From: Gnetum montanum
Taxonomy: Eukaryota > Streptophyta > Gnetopsida > Gnetales > Gnetaceae
Reading direction: 5' to 3'
Assembly (NCBI GenBank): GCA_015680685.1
Contig: MNCI01026902.1
Coordinates: 193,841 to 257,840, forward strand
DNA: 64,000 nt
The notes beneath the pieces were generated by a model, which was not told the DNA's origin, did not search any database, and saw only the letters and a list, made by a program, of their open reading frames with translations. Both the position numbers and the translations under genes were made by a program. Of the stretch, positions 48,444-58,738 are shown piece by piece; the first letter of the stretch is position 1, and each line of letters opens with the position of its first letter.

Positions 48444-48534
48444 TGTGATATGGCATATGCGATATCGTGGCCGATGTGATATCACATACACAATGTATCG
48501 TATGTGATATTGCATCCCCTAAACTTATAAATAG
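48444..48534 (+). promoter_or_regulatory. internal LTR-like promoter block before ORF2 (element 3)
   Basis: Several palindromes (tgatatggcatatgcgatat, tgatatcacatacacaatg, atcgtatgtgatattgc) lead to the TATA box cttataaatag at 48524-48534, about 480 bp before the ORF2 ATG. The layout copies the LTR U3, yet the sequence is not simply the element's own LTR. Confidence 0.6.
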
Positions 48535-49011
48535 GAGACCCCCCACAACACTTAGCGTCATTTTTCACAATTCACATGGGGGAGTTTTTCAAATTTTTCT
48601 CTACAACTTACGAGTGTGACACCCTTGCTTTTCTACCTATATCTCACTCACTAGTACTCCGATTTTAATTCCGTCTAAACCTGCTTGAACCCGGAGTGTT
48701 CAGCTTAGTCGTGGGGGAGGGACACCTACTAAATAGCACCTAAATTTTTTGGAATTTATCATCGCCCAAAGGACATTATCCAAGGTAATTATCTATAACA
48801 TTTAGAATAATTGTGCCAAAAAATCATTTAATCCCTTTAGGTACACCAGAAAATTAAAATTGGAAACCACCTAAGTAACACGGACTCATTATTACAATAT
48901 TTTGGGAAATATCACATGGAGATAAAATAAATTAATTAATTAAGGCAAGCAGTAAGGTATAACTTAACTTCAAAGACAACCTTATTGACACTTGACCCCA
49001 TGTGATTGTAG

Positions 49012-51535
49012 ATGGCCCTGAAACATGGACAACAGAAAGGTCCTACTCAAGGTGGAAGCAAACGACCTAGGAGAGGTGAAGAACAACTCCTTGCTAGACA
49101 ACATGCAGAATAGGAGGAAAAATCATTTAGTATTCATCAAGAGGACCCTCCTATCATACAGTTCGGGTAGGCAGAAGGAGGAGCTACTGCAGTGCCTGAA
49201 CAGGAACAACATCTCTCGTTGTCCTAAGATTGTGTTTAGGCCATCCACGAAAAGTCCACGTTCGTTGCGGTGATTTTGGAATTAAAATTTGAATCTTTTG
49301 TAGAGTTCACTCCTGAGGCTATTAGGTATCACCTCAAAGGGTCTCCCTTATGGCCTACCCTCTTTGAAAGTGGTGCCTGGTACCTAGGGGAGACGTACCA
49401 ATTCTGGCACAATAGAGAACAAGGCACCATCGTCAATATTTGTGGTGTGAAAGTCAATTTCTCCATGCAGGTCATTTTAGAAGTATTAAACCTTCCAAAT
49501 ACAGGGCCCAAGATTGCTTAGTTATCCATCCATTCTGACCCCGATGTACGATGGGATTGGTTGGAAAGGGCATATAGAAGAGATAAGACATTTGGAGAGT
49601 TGACGACAGAAGAAAGGATCTACTTCAAAATTGCAACGTATCACCTTTTCCCCACGAAGGTCTTAAAAAGAATATCAATGTATGTAGCAAGAGGATGTGC
49701 AGTGCTGATGGGGAAGGTTAATGCTAACCTGCCTCATCTATACTTAACAGAGATCCTGAGGTAGTTCGAGGAATGGAAGACAGGGAAGATGGCGTTGCCC
49801 TTCCCTTGTCTTATTAGAAAGCTATGCTGATGTGTTGGTATTAAGGGATACACTAATGATGTTCTTTGAAAAGCCCAAAATGCTTCATATGTGGAATTGT
49901 TAAAGCCACCAGCAGCAAGGAAAATTACTGGTGAGATGTTGGGACCAGAAGAAGAAGAAGAACAGATGGCTAGACCAACTACAACTCAACTTGTAGGACC
50001 CAGCCAACCTCCAAGTACAGGACCCAGCCAACAACAGGAAGCAGGGCCTAGCATAGGCTAGGATCAACCACTGCTACTACAAGATTATAGACTGTTGATG
50101 AGCCATCTCAGGGCCATTGCTGAGATGGTCAGTTGGGGAAGTTGTGATGACACAAATATCTTCCACGTCATTGATGATGCTATATAGCCCATGGTTTCTT
50201 TGGATCACACAAGGGGTGAATTTTCTATTCATACAGGAGGAGGGGAAAGTACTTGGTCACAAAAAATATTAGGAAACACGACATCTTTCCAAGTGAAATT
50301 AGAAATTGGTGAAGGGGCCATTGTGGTGGTTATGCAACACCAAGATGTTGCGGGAGCTGTAGAAGTGGTCATAGATCACATCAAAGAATTGTTCAATGCA
50401 CCTATTGTGCCACCGGTAGATCTCACAAGAGCACGGGATGCTCAAACTTTGGTCGGAACCTCAATGACTCCTGCAGAACATAAGGATGTGCTTGATCGAT
50501 TGCTACAAACAGGACAAGTAATGATTTCCTTTTTTAACATCCCTCAGGATGTTACGGCAATTCAATCAAATCTCATTTCTACAAAGGGGAAGCTAGTTTT
50601 AATAGAAGTGAGGGTTGAGCATGGTAAAGTAGAGGTGCAAAAATTACAAGAGTAGCTCATGGCCCTACAAGAAGCATAGTGGGATCCTTTACAATTTGTT
50701 CCTGTAGACCAGTAGGACAACTTCAGAACTGAGCAACTAACCAAGTTACTAATGGGGAATAAGAAGGTGGAAGAGGAAAAAGAGAAGGTTGTTTGGGATG
50801 CCTCTGTAGCATAGGCGCAAACTCATGCACATCTCAAAGCACTCAATGCCTTATAGGAGGAAAATAAACATCTTTTTACCAACAACCTTCAGTTGACCTC
50901 TGTGGAAAAGTAAAAGAAAGTTCTCGAAGAACATTTCCATCAGTTGGGAGAACAACTCATCCGGGTCAACCAAGACATAAGTCATTTAGCCAGGGAGAAC
51001 CAAACCCTCTCAATGGAGGAGGTACGTGTAATCCGTCAAAAGATAGCTATTGAAATAAGCACGTGGCAAAATGAGGCTAAATAGCATGAAAAGCTAAAGG
51101 AGCACTTCTGAGACCAAGTGGGAATGTACAAACAGATCCTTGAGAAGGAGATCCATATGGCCAAGGCCCACATCAATGCTATCAGTGCTTAACACATTGA
51201 CTGGCAGGCCATATTGGACACATATGCCTTTGCCCACCAAGCAGAAGTTAAGAATTGGGACTTGCAGATTCAAGATTTGACAGAATACATGGAGTTAGCA
51301 AACCTGCGGTATGCCAACCTTGCCATGTTAATAGCAGGGCACTCGAGAACAGAGCTCGAGCAACTGGTAGCTACCACTTATGTCAAATACGAAGTAGAAT
51401 TTGCAAAACGCAAGAAGTTATTGGAAAAATTAGAGATCGCAAATTTTGAACTTGAGGTAGTGAAAGCAAGCTACCAAGGAAAAAAAGGCATCGCAATAGA
51501 TCTGGCTTGATGGCTTGCGGATTTCCAAGAATACA
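49012..51535 (+). pseudogene. ORF2 of element 3: plant-transposon-protein-like domain plus coiled coil
   Basis: From ATG 49012 (after tgtgattgtag) one frame can be followed for about 2.5 kb to the gap without a shift, interrupted by at least 15 stops, mostly TAG or TGA explained by C-to-T at CAG or CGA codons. N-terminus basic (SKRPRRGEE). Domain-like part 49270-49765: SPLWPTLFESGAWYLGETYQ, ICGVKVNFSMQVILEVLNLP, LTTEERIYFKIATYHLFPTK, NANLPHLYLTEIL, resembling the Transposase_32 'putative plant transposon protein' domain. Then a P/Q/G-rich linker, DVAGAVEVVIDHIKELFNAP, and a coiled coil from about 50550 on. Its preserved frame despite many point mutations shows it was a real protein when the element was active. 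Function unknown. Confidence 0.68.
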
Positions 51536-51582
51536 NATCGCAATAGATCTGGCTTGATGGCTTGCGGATTTCCAAGAATACA
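51489..51582. repeat. 46-bp exact duplication at contig end
   Basis: The stretch from atcgcaatagatctggcttg to ccaagaataca is present twice, separated by a single N at 51536, directly before the long N run. This looks like a scaffolding artefact, not biology. Confidence 0.75.
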
Positions 51583-52018
51583 NNNNNNNNNNNNNNNNNN
51601 NNNNNNNNNNNNNNNNNNNNNNNNNNNNNNNNNNNNNNNNNNNNNNNNNNNNNNNNNNNNNNNNNNNNNNNNNNNNNNNNNNNNNNNNNNNNNNNNNNNN
51701 NNNNNNNNNNNNNNNNNNNNNNNNNNNNNNNNNNNNNNNNNNNNNNNNNNNNNNNNNNNNNNNNNNNNNNNNNNNNNNNNNNNNNNNNNNNNNNNNNNNN
51801 NNNNNNNNNNNNNNNNNNNNNNNNNNNNNNNNNNNNNNNNNNNNNNNNNNNNNNNNNNNNNNNNNNNNNNNNNNNNNNNNNNNNNNNNNNNNNNNNNNNN
51901 NNNNNNNNNNNNNNNNNNNNNNNNNNNNNNNNNNNNNNNNNNNNNNNNNNNNNNNNNNNNNNNNNNNNNNNNNNNNNNNNNNNNNNNNNNNNNNNNNNNN
52001 NNNNNNNNNNNNNNNNNN
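51583..52018. other. assembly gap (436 N)
   Basis: Run of N inside element 3; hides the end of ORF2, the polypurine tract and the start of the 3' LTR. Frames reported across it are meaningless. Confidence 0.98.
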
Positions 52019-52629
52019 AATGTAATTGTACGACATCCTTTATTCGAGTGTGACATACTTGGACATGCACATGACCAGCAATAAAGATCAAGATTAGTTC
52101 ATCATTGCAGCATTCAATTAGTTTAATCATTTAATTAATTGTTATTTACTGCTTTCTTAGTTAATATCTCTCACCCTTGAACTCCTATTAAATGTGGAAT
52201 GAGTACGACTTGATTATGAGCATTTAAGTGTGACTACTTGGTAACCCAGTAGCGTACCTAGGATCTGCGCTTGGTAATCCTAGTGGTAGTCATGCACAAA
52301 GTCCAAGATGTGTATGGATAATCAAGGAACAGATGCTCATCGCACTTAGGCTAGTTAGATTCCTTCTCACCCTTTCCCTCTTAGCTTAGTTAATATTATC
52401 TTCCATTGCCTTCAGGAGTAGCATTAGGTTAGAAACACATCATACACCTTACTCTGGACTAAACCATATGTGACAAAGCTAATACTAGTCCAGGTGGGAA
52501 GACAGCGAACTGTGACCTAAAGCTAACTGTCTAGATGCCACAACTAGTCTGTCTGCGGAGTTCGACCGGATCGCACGTGTAACGTTAGTATTTGTATGAT
52601 TGAGTGTAGGGGTACCTTGCCACTCATCA
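52019..52629 (+). repeat. 3' LTR of element 3, 3' part
   Basis: Matches 44325-44935 closely from aatgtaattgtacgacatcc to cactcatca, followed by the TA microsatellite. Confidence 0.9.
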
Positions 52630-53690
52630 TATATATATATATATAAAACTAAGATCACATTCCCAATCTTCTCACAAGGTAAAAGTCAACAACATGTGGA
52701 CTACTTTGAGCACAAGACCCATACTAAACTTAATGAGGAGGATAGGCTCACGTTAGATCATGGCTAGCTACAACTTTTAGATTTTTCCTTGGAACATTTT
52801 TTTTACATTGAAAAAAAATGGATGAAAAATGATTATTTGTCTTCTTTTTCTTTTTGGAAAAATAGGTTCAAAAGGGGAAATGGAAGTTAGGGTGAGGATA
52901 GCTGCCAAACCCCATCACACTTAAGAACTTATTACACTGCTAATGAACATGGTCCTCATTTTTATTTTTATTTTTTGAGAAAACTTTGCTCATGGTGTAC
53001 TTCATTCTTAAGGTAGAAATTCCAACATGAGTCTGGCTAATTAGCTACATTGCCAATGAACATGGTCCTTTCGGAACTTTGCCCATGGTGTAGTTCAACC
53101 CTTGTGTATGTGCCTTTAATTATAATTTGATGACATCATAGCAGGTCTCCTAGGTGGCTAAGGGTTCTCAAATGGAGATGCACACACTTCACCGTGTTGT
53201 TCACAAGGTAGCCATGGATCACACTTGAGGGCTAGGGCTTATGAGAGGGAAAATGGGGTTCCCTAAGGTCACCTAGTGATTATGGCTAACCATTCTCCAA
53301 CATCACCTATCCTACACTCACATGATCATGATGATTACATGATAAGTTAGCACAAATCTCATGCTCCATAATCCAACATAACTAATAAAACTAAAACCTT
53401 GAAAAAGATTGGGAAGAATCATAACATTATTAAAATATATAGTATAAAGGAGATTTTATGTAATAGTAATAAGAAATGTTATATAAATCATTATACTAAC
53501 ATTATTGTCTAATGGTGCTCTAATGACCCAATGCCTAGTAACTTAAAAGACCATAATGATTATTAAAATCAAATGACAAGAAAAAATCAAAACAATATGC
53601 TAAGGAAGAAATGATGGAAATGCAAAGAAAATATGCAAATGCAATGGTACACAAATGACATGCATGACAAAGAGGAAGAAAACATGCAAC
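52630..53690. other. intergenic, nothing recognised
   Basis: Opens with (TA)n; the phrase tgccaatgaacatggtcct and a near copy (tgctaatgaacatggtcctc) occur at about 52938 and 53050. May include the end of the minus-strand gypsy element, but no LTR was recognised. Confidence 0.4.
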
Positions 53691-53702
53691 TAAGAATCTA
53701 CT

Positions 53703-54010
53703 AGGTATCCATGTGGGGCACTTGTGTAGAAATGCTTTGGATGGAATGCATTAAAATTTCTAGGTAATTTATACCCTTGCACGTTAGCAACCTTGTACAC
53801 ATTGGGGCTAATGATGTCTTTAATTCAGAATGGGCCTGACCACATAGGAGAGAACTTACCTTGAAGATTTGCTCTGTCAAATGTTCTACCTTCTTTCGAG
53901 ACTAGGTCTCCTATCTTAAAGACTTCACCAACGTACTTCCTATCAAGACCTTGTTTAACAATTTGTTGATGCTTAAGATTACAAAAATCAAGACCTAATC
54001 TTAACTTGCT
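53703..54010 (-). pseudogene. Ty3/gypsy integrase C-terminal fragment
   Basis: The minus strand reads KIGDLVSKEGRTFDRANLQG, KFSPMWSGPF, a stop, then SPNVYKVANVQGYKLPRNFN and AFHPKHFY. This is the chromodomain-less C-terminal end of a gypsy integrase (RANLQGKF.P.W.GPF...). It lies only about 480 bp from gag, so protease, reverse transcriptase, RNase H and most of integrase are deleted. Confidence 0.75.
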
Positions 54011-54489
54011 TGATCATTTTCTATGAAGTTTTTCTTTGATATAAGTTTCAATGATAGGTCTAGGTCTTGGTGGGTCATCAAATATAGCCTTTCTAGGAGA
54101 AACCTTGCCTTATTAAAATTTTAGCTTTGGTTTTCTTCAAATCCTCAACTAGATTGTAAGTTTTAGGTATGTCTTTGATTTCTTGTTAAGGTGGAGTTAT
54201 TCTAAGTATAGAAGGTGGATTTGGTTGTTGTGGGGTGTTTGTTTGGGATGACCTAGTTTAAGTATTTATGTTACTTTGACTAGGAGCTCTTTTGTTTGGA
54301 GAAGTGTAAGGGTCATTCCTAGTTTGTTGCTGTGTGTTGTTTATGATGTCACTAAGTTTATGGTAGCGAGCGTTATGTGGGTTGTGGTCACTTACCATAA
54401 CTTGCTCCAATGAGGAAACCTCTTCATTTTTTGTTTAATGAGGTACATTAAGGATCATAATAGGAGGTTTCCCATTTTGTTGACCTTGG

Positions 54490-55650
54490 GTGTGATCACC
54501 ATATAATGCCAAGAATTGAGGACAAGTCCACTTAGAATGTTGCCTCGTGTTATGGAGGTGGCAATAATTATCATTGGTTTATGAACTTGGCCTTTTTGGT
54601 TGTATAGGATCCTTGTTATTGTTCCACTTTAGTTCAAATACTTTGTAGAAAAGTTTTGGAAGTGAAGTTAATATCTAGGCCATTTGATCTTGAGTTTGAG
54701 CTAGTGGTTCAGTAGGGTTGGATATCCCATTTGGGTTTACGATTGATTGGATTAAGGCCTTCAATTGGTTATCATTCAAACCAGTGTTAGATGGTAGGAA
54801 TGAAAAAGATGTGGGACCTTGAAAGTAGTTATTTGTAGGTTGAGTCATTTGAAAGGGAACGAGAGTTTGGAACATAGTATTGGCCATTGGGAAAGTTGGT
54901 AGAGGTAGAGGGTTGGACTGCATGGGATTACTAATGATCATCATTCCAAATTGAGTTTGAACGTTGTTCATAAGGGTGATTTGTTCTAACTCCATGGCTT
55001 TAGCCATTGCTCCTTGTATTTCTGTTATGTTAGGGTTTGATTTGATGGCATAGGTGAAGAATGGGTCAATGGTATAGAGGTAAAAGTTGAGGATACCATC
55101 GAGTTGTGGATGCATCTCACTTGGCACATAGGCAAGTTGGTGAAGAAATCTTAGATTGTAATCCCTAACATTTTCCCTAGGTAGCTTTCTTAAGTTGGTG
55201 AAGTTGCTAGATGTTATGGTAGGGCTTGTGAATTTGTCAAACTGAGTCAAAAACTTATTTTTGAACTCTTGCCATAAGTTAATGGAGGCATGAGGGAGCA
55301 TCAGAAACCATTGGGTTGCTTTGGTTTTGAAAGTTGTCACAAATACCCTACATGCCACATTGTTTTGGAGAATGTTGTGGATGCTTAGTAAGGTTTCAAA
55401 ACATTGTACAGGCATCGCTAGCAGTGTTTGTGGGATCAAAAAATAAATTTATATTTTGAAGTGATCTTGGGATATCGTGATAGTTAGTGAAGTTGAAGGG
55501 GTTGCTAACCAAGGGAGCTGGAGGTTGATTAGCTACCATCCTAGTTCAAGTTCTCCTAGGAATAAAACTTGGAAAACGTGAGGCTTGTTGTTTCCTTAAT
55601 GCAAAGAGACGGGTAAATGGTCGATTAGAAGTAAAGGGGAGTTCACTCAT
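54490..55650 (-). pseudogene. Ty3/gypsy gag, minus strand, frameshifted
   Basis: Likely start ATG 55650 (MSELPFTSNRPFTRLFALRK), a TGA shortly after, then VANQPPAPLVSNPFNFTNYH, FFDPTNTASDACTMF and, after a shift near 55440, a 254-codon frame to 54675. That frame holds the Retrotrans_gag core TTFKTKATQWFLMLP and NLWQEFKNKFLTQF, then LPRENVRDYNLRFLHQLAY. A knuckle-like YCHLHNTRQHSKWTC follows near 54540-54570. It is a different family from elements 1-3. Together with 53703-54010 it is an internally deleted, inactive element. Confidence 0.8.
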
Positions 55651-56167
55651 AGAACAAAACTATAAAATACAATTATTAGAATAAAACTATAAAATTGTGT
55701 AAAAAAAGAAAATATTGAAATAACAAATTTTTTTGGTAAGAAAACCACTAAAATATGTTATATTTGTTTTTGAAAAAAAAATATTTTTTTGAAAAGAAAA
55801 ATAAATGTATAAAATTACAATATTTATAAAATTAAAAGGGAAATAGTAAAATGAAAAATTTTAGAAAAAATAGATTTAAAAGTGAGAGTTTTTTTTTTCA
55901 AAAAAGAAAGGATTAAAGAAAAATGGGTGATGCGACCCAAAAATTTTAACGAACTTTGAAAATAGGAAATAAAGGGCTCAAATTGTTTTTTTTTTTAAAT
56001 TCTTCAAGAAAATTGCTAAAATAGAAATTTTAAATAAAAACAAGTTTGAAATAAAGAAAATGAAATTTTTGGGAAATAAGGAGTAAAAATTGATAGAAAA
56101 TAAATATTTCAAAAAATGGGATAATAAAGGTTGGAGAAATGGCCCTCTTTCTAGTGTCAAAAAAAGG
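55651..56167. other. A/T-rich spacer, possibly 5' part of the gypsy element
   Basis: Long A and T runs; no LTR or primer site found. Confidence 0.4.
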
Positions 56168-56171
56168 TGTT

Positions 56172-56949
56172 ATGCATAAATATTGGTCGCACCAACACTG
56201 GGAAAGAAAACTCATTTTAGGAGACTATTGCTTAGGGCGCCTCCTGCATGGGTACAAAAACCCAGGAATAGTTTCAGCTAGAGAGGGCTACGTGGCCTTT
56301 TGCAAATAATAAAAAAGCAGTTTTGTTTTTTGAAATTCAAGAATATAACAACTAAAATGAATAAATTTTCCTTAATCCTGCTAATGCTATTGGTCTGTTG
56401 CTACCAATGGTGTCCATTGTCGGGCAAGAAGACCATGACTGCCACCAGAGGGACAGAGAAGAGGAGAGACTACTGCAAGGAGGTCCTAACTCTTTGGTAC
56501 TGTTGTCATAGTTGCTACAATGTGAAAGGAAGACTGCCTATGTGTGCCAGGGAGCCAAAATGGAATGAGAGAGACTGTTTGCCATTTTGCCAAACATGTG
56601 CATTGCCTGAAATGTTGATGCTGTAGAGAGAAAGAGGGAGTGAGGAGGAGGAAAAAAGAGAAAAAGAGAGACTACCAGCCATCTGGTCTCTCTGTCCATA
56701 AGGGTTTTCTTAATACTTACCTTTAACAATATCCAACCATGAACAATGTGTACGGAAGCACAACACAAATGAATAAAATGTTGTTCCTCCTGATAGGCCT
56801 ATGTTACTAAGGACATCTCTATCATTTGAAAGTTCACCCGTCTTTGAAGTTAATATTTCAATGCCATACCTTTAACATAGAGGATTGTTTAAAATTGATA
56901 TTGTTGATCATGGCCCCATGCTTACCATGGGCGAATTTGACACCAACAT
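56172..56949 (+). repeat. duplicated segment B, copy 2
   Basis: Close match to 43047-43846 (see that entry), containing the intact peptide gene. Confidence 0.85.
56357..56626 (+). CDS. small cysteine-rich secreted peptide, intact
   Basis: 89 codons. Residues 1-23 (MNKFSLILLMLLVCCYQWCP...) form a signal peptide, followed by a basic stretch (KKTMTATRGTEKRRD) and a domain with eight cysteines: C40, C49-C50, C53, C63, C74, C78, C81, spacing C-x8-CC-x2-C-x9-C-x10-C-x3-C-x2-C. The CC-x2-C-x9-C-x9/10-C-x3-C-x2-C part parallels the Bowman-Birk protease inhibitor core, including a proline two residues before C63 (KGRLPMC), but the x-C-x cysteines of that family are missing, so this is a resemblance and not an identification. 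Alternatives: an antimicrobial or signalling peptide. It lies on a segment also found, broken, at 43259. A TATA-like caaataataaaa lies about 50 bp upstream and AATAAA downstream (about 56773). Secreted, extracellular action inferred. Confidence 0.6.
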   Translation: MNKFSLILLMLLVCCYQWCPLSGKKTMTATRGTEKRRDYCKEVLTLWYCCHSCYNVKGRLPMCAREPKWNERDCLPFCQTCALPEMLML

Positions 56950-57042
56950 TATGTGTTATTCTAATTTTTTTAATTCATTAAAATTTAAGTATAACATTCT
57001 ATCTAAAAATATAACAATGAAGTGTTAGCCTAGTAGTAAGAC
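56949..57042 (+). repeat. segment S copy 2
   Basis: Same ~95 bp as 42945-43046, here downstream of segment B and continuous with a complete SINE. Confidence 0.8.
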
Positions 57043-57160
57043 ACTTTGGAAGTTCCAAATCACGGGTTCAATTCCAATGAACAATGCTGAGTTATATGAA
57101 GTTCTAATTAGACTATATATTTTGAGGTGCACTTGTGTTTCACTTAGTTGAGGTTGCAAC
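57020..57160 (+). repeat. tRNA-derived SINE, most complete copy
   Basis: A box in gttagcctagtagtaagaca, B box gggttcaattcc at 57064-57075, then tgctgagttatatgaagttc, taattagactatatattttg and an end near aggttgcaac. The RNA polymerase III boxes are about 40 bp apart, as in tRNA-derived SINEs. Confidence 0.7.
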
Positions 57161-58738
57161 ATTCTAGTGAATAATTTACTAGAATTTTAAGTTAGGATTA
57201 CCCATGTTAGTTCCCTAAAATGATGATGATTTCCATTTCTATTTGGGGTTCTCACATTCTACCTGGTTACCAAAAGTTTGAATTAGGATTACCCATGTTG
57301 GGACACTGCACTAGAAGGATGATGATTTCCATTTCTATTTTCATGTATAGGGGCTGGAACGAAAAATAGTCTTGGTTTCAAATATACAACAGTTAAATTC
57401 GCCAAACACTAGTGAGACATCGTCCGACACCCTTCCCACATCAGATCTAAAAAAATTTCGGTTGCTTTGCAAACTTTTGGAATCAAGCAACATAGTGGCT
57501 AAGCAGTAGGTGTCGGTTTGTAGAGTCATGTCCCAATATTCCTGTTGCTGTGACGTGCAACGCTTTGTGTGTCGACGGTCCACTTGATGGGCAGGGCTGG
57601 ATATGGCGTGAGTCGTCACCTTGAATAATTAAAAGAGCATGAATCAACAAAGTTAGACTTTACACTCTGAAGCACCGTACAAATTGGCTCTTGCCTGCTG
57701 CACCTGAACAAGAAAAAAAAAAGCAACTCAAACTTTCCAGCGCAGATTTTGCGTCTCGACATGGAATTCACTGATTGTCAATGTTCACAAAATGGCTTTT
57801 ATATCCATGGTAGCTTTTATGTTTCTTTGACAGATTTAATGTCGTTTCATGGGAGCTGTAACTGGCTTCTCTGCTAAACATGGTGCTTCAAACCGTTCAT
57901 CTACACGGTTCCTTTGTCTTGCGATATTTTCCACAAAGCCTATTTTTGAAGATTACATTCTTAAATTTTTCATTATATCTTTGTTTCCGCAAGGCAATCG
58001 CTGTAAAATCATGCCCTTGTGTTTTAATATGTAGATAAAATCTCATTTTTCAGTTGTTAGAAATTCAGGTATTAGCTAGCTATACTGATTTTAAGATATG
58101 TTTATGATTGCATATGATACGGACGATGTATTGATCAGAACCAACTAACTGGATCAAATAATAGCTTCCAAAGTTGATAGTTTGAATTGCACCCAGGGTA
58201 TATTATTTAGATTAAACATGGTTTGTATGGTATACGGAATTACGGATTCTTGTTTGGTAGCTAGGCTATTTTCGTAGTTTGAAAACGCTGGCCAGTTTTT
58301 AGCTCGTACGAATTTTTAAAATCATTTGGCAAAATAGGCAAATACAAACATAGAGCGAGCAAGTTAGTGGTAACCAACTAGATTATCCACAATAAAGGTG
58401 AAATCGAAGATAATCGTTATCCTTTTTCTTGACGTAATGAACGCAGACTGGCACATCATTTAAACATGGAACTTCGAATCATAACAAAAAAGTAACATGT
58501 TGCGTGGAGACGAGACATGCTGACCAACCAGCCATGCAAAAGGCAACAAAAAAGCCTTGGACAATGATGTAACCAGGATAACAAAACATGAAAACAAGTT
58601 AACAACAACAATGACCTTGTTATAATCTAAAGGCTGCCACATTGATTGGTTGAAGACTAGCTAAGAGCAGCTTATTGAAGATAAGGTAATTGCAGAAAGA
58701 GTTGGAAAAAGATCAGATGGTGAATGTGATACTAGTTA
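57161..58738. other. intergenic left of the CEP pair
   Basis: Two ~65-bp copies of a motif (ttaggattacccatgtt ... atgatgatttccatttctat) lie at about 57190-57240 and 57283-57342. A 92-codon minus frame (57619-57341) has no known motif and is not called. Contains the 3' flank of CEP gene 1. Confidence 0.45.

Larger units (their letters stand above)
44104..52629 (+). mobile_element. element 3: full-length LTR retrotransposon, gag + ORF2, no pol (contains assembly gap)
   Basis: 5' LTR 44104-44935 (starts taatgag, one change from tgatgag), primer site at 44937, gag 45059-47062, spacer, internal palindrome/TATA block, ORF2 from 49012 into the gap, and the end of the 3' LTR at 52629. TATAT lies on both sides, but the site is a TA microsatellite, so the duplication is not decisive. 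Like element 2 it has no reverse transcriptase, integrase or protease. The polypurine tract and the start of the 3' LTR are in the N run. Confidence 0.88.

Noticed and set aside
36345-51510. Possibility that ORF2 is a DNA transposase from a nested DNA transposon
   Set aside because: No terminal inverted repeats or target duplication around ORF2, and both elements have it at the same place with shared flanks, so it belongs to the LTR element.
51383-52130. Open frames of 160-220 codons across 51.4-52.1 kb
   Set aside because: They consist mostly of the N run of the assembly gap.
44099-52634. TATAT as proof of the element 3 insertion
   Set aside because: Both ends lie in TA microsatellites, so the match is not informative; the element is called from its LTRs instead.
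57341-57619. 92-codon minus frame with several cysteines and histidines
   Set aside because: No signal peptide, domain or splice context; composition does not differ enough from chance.
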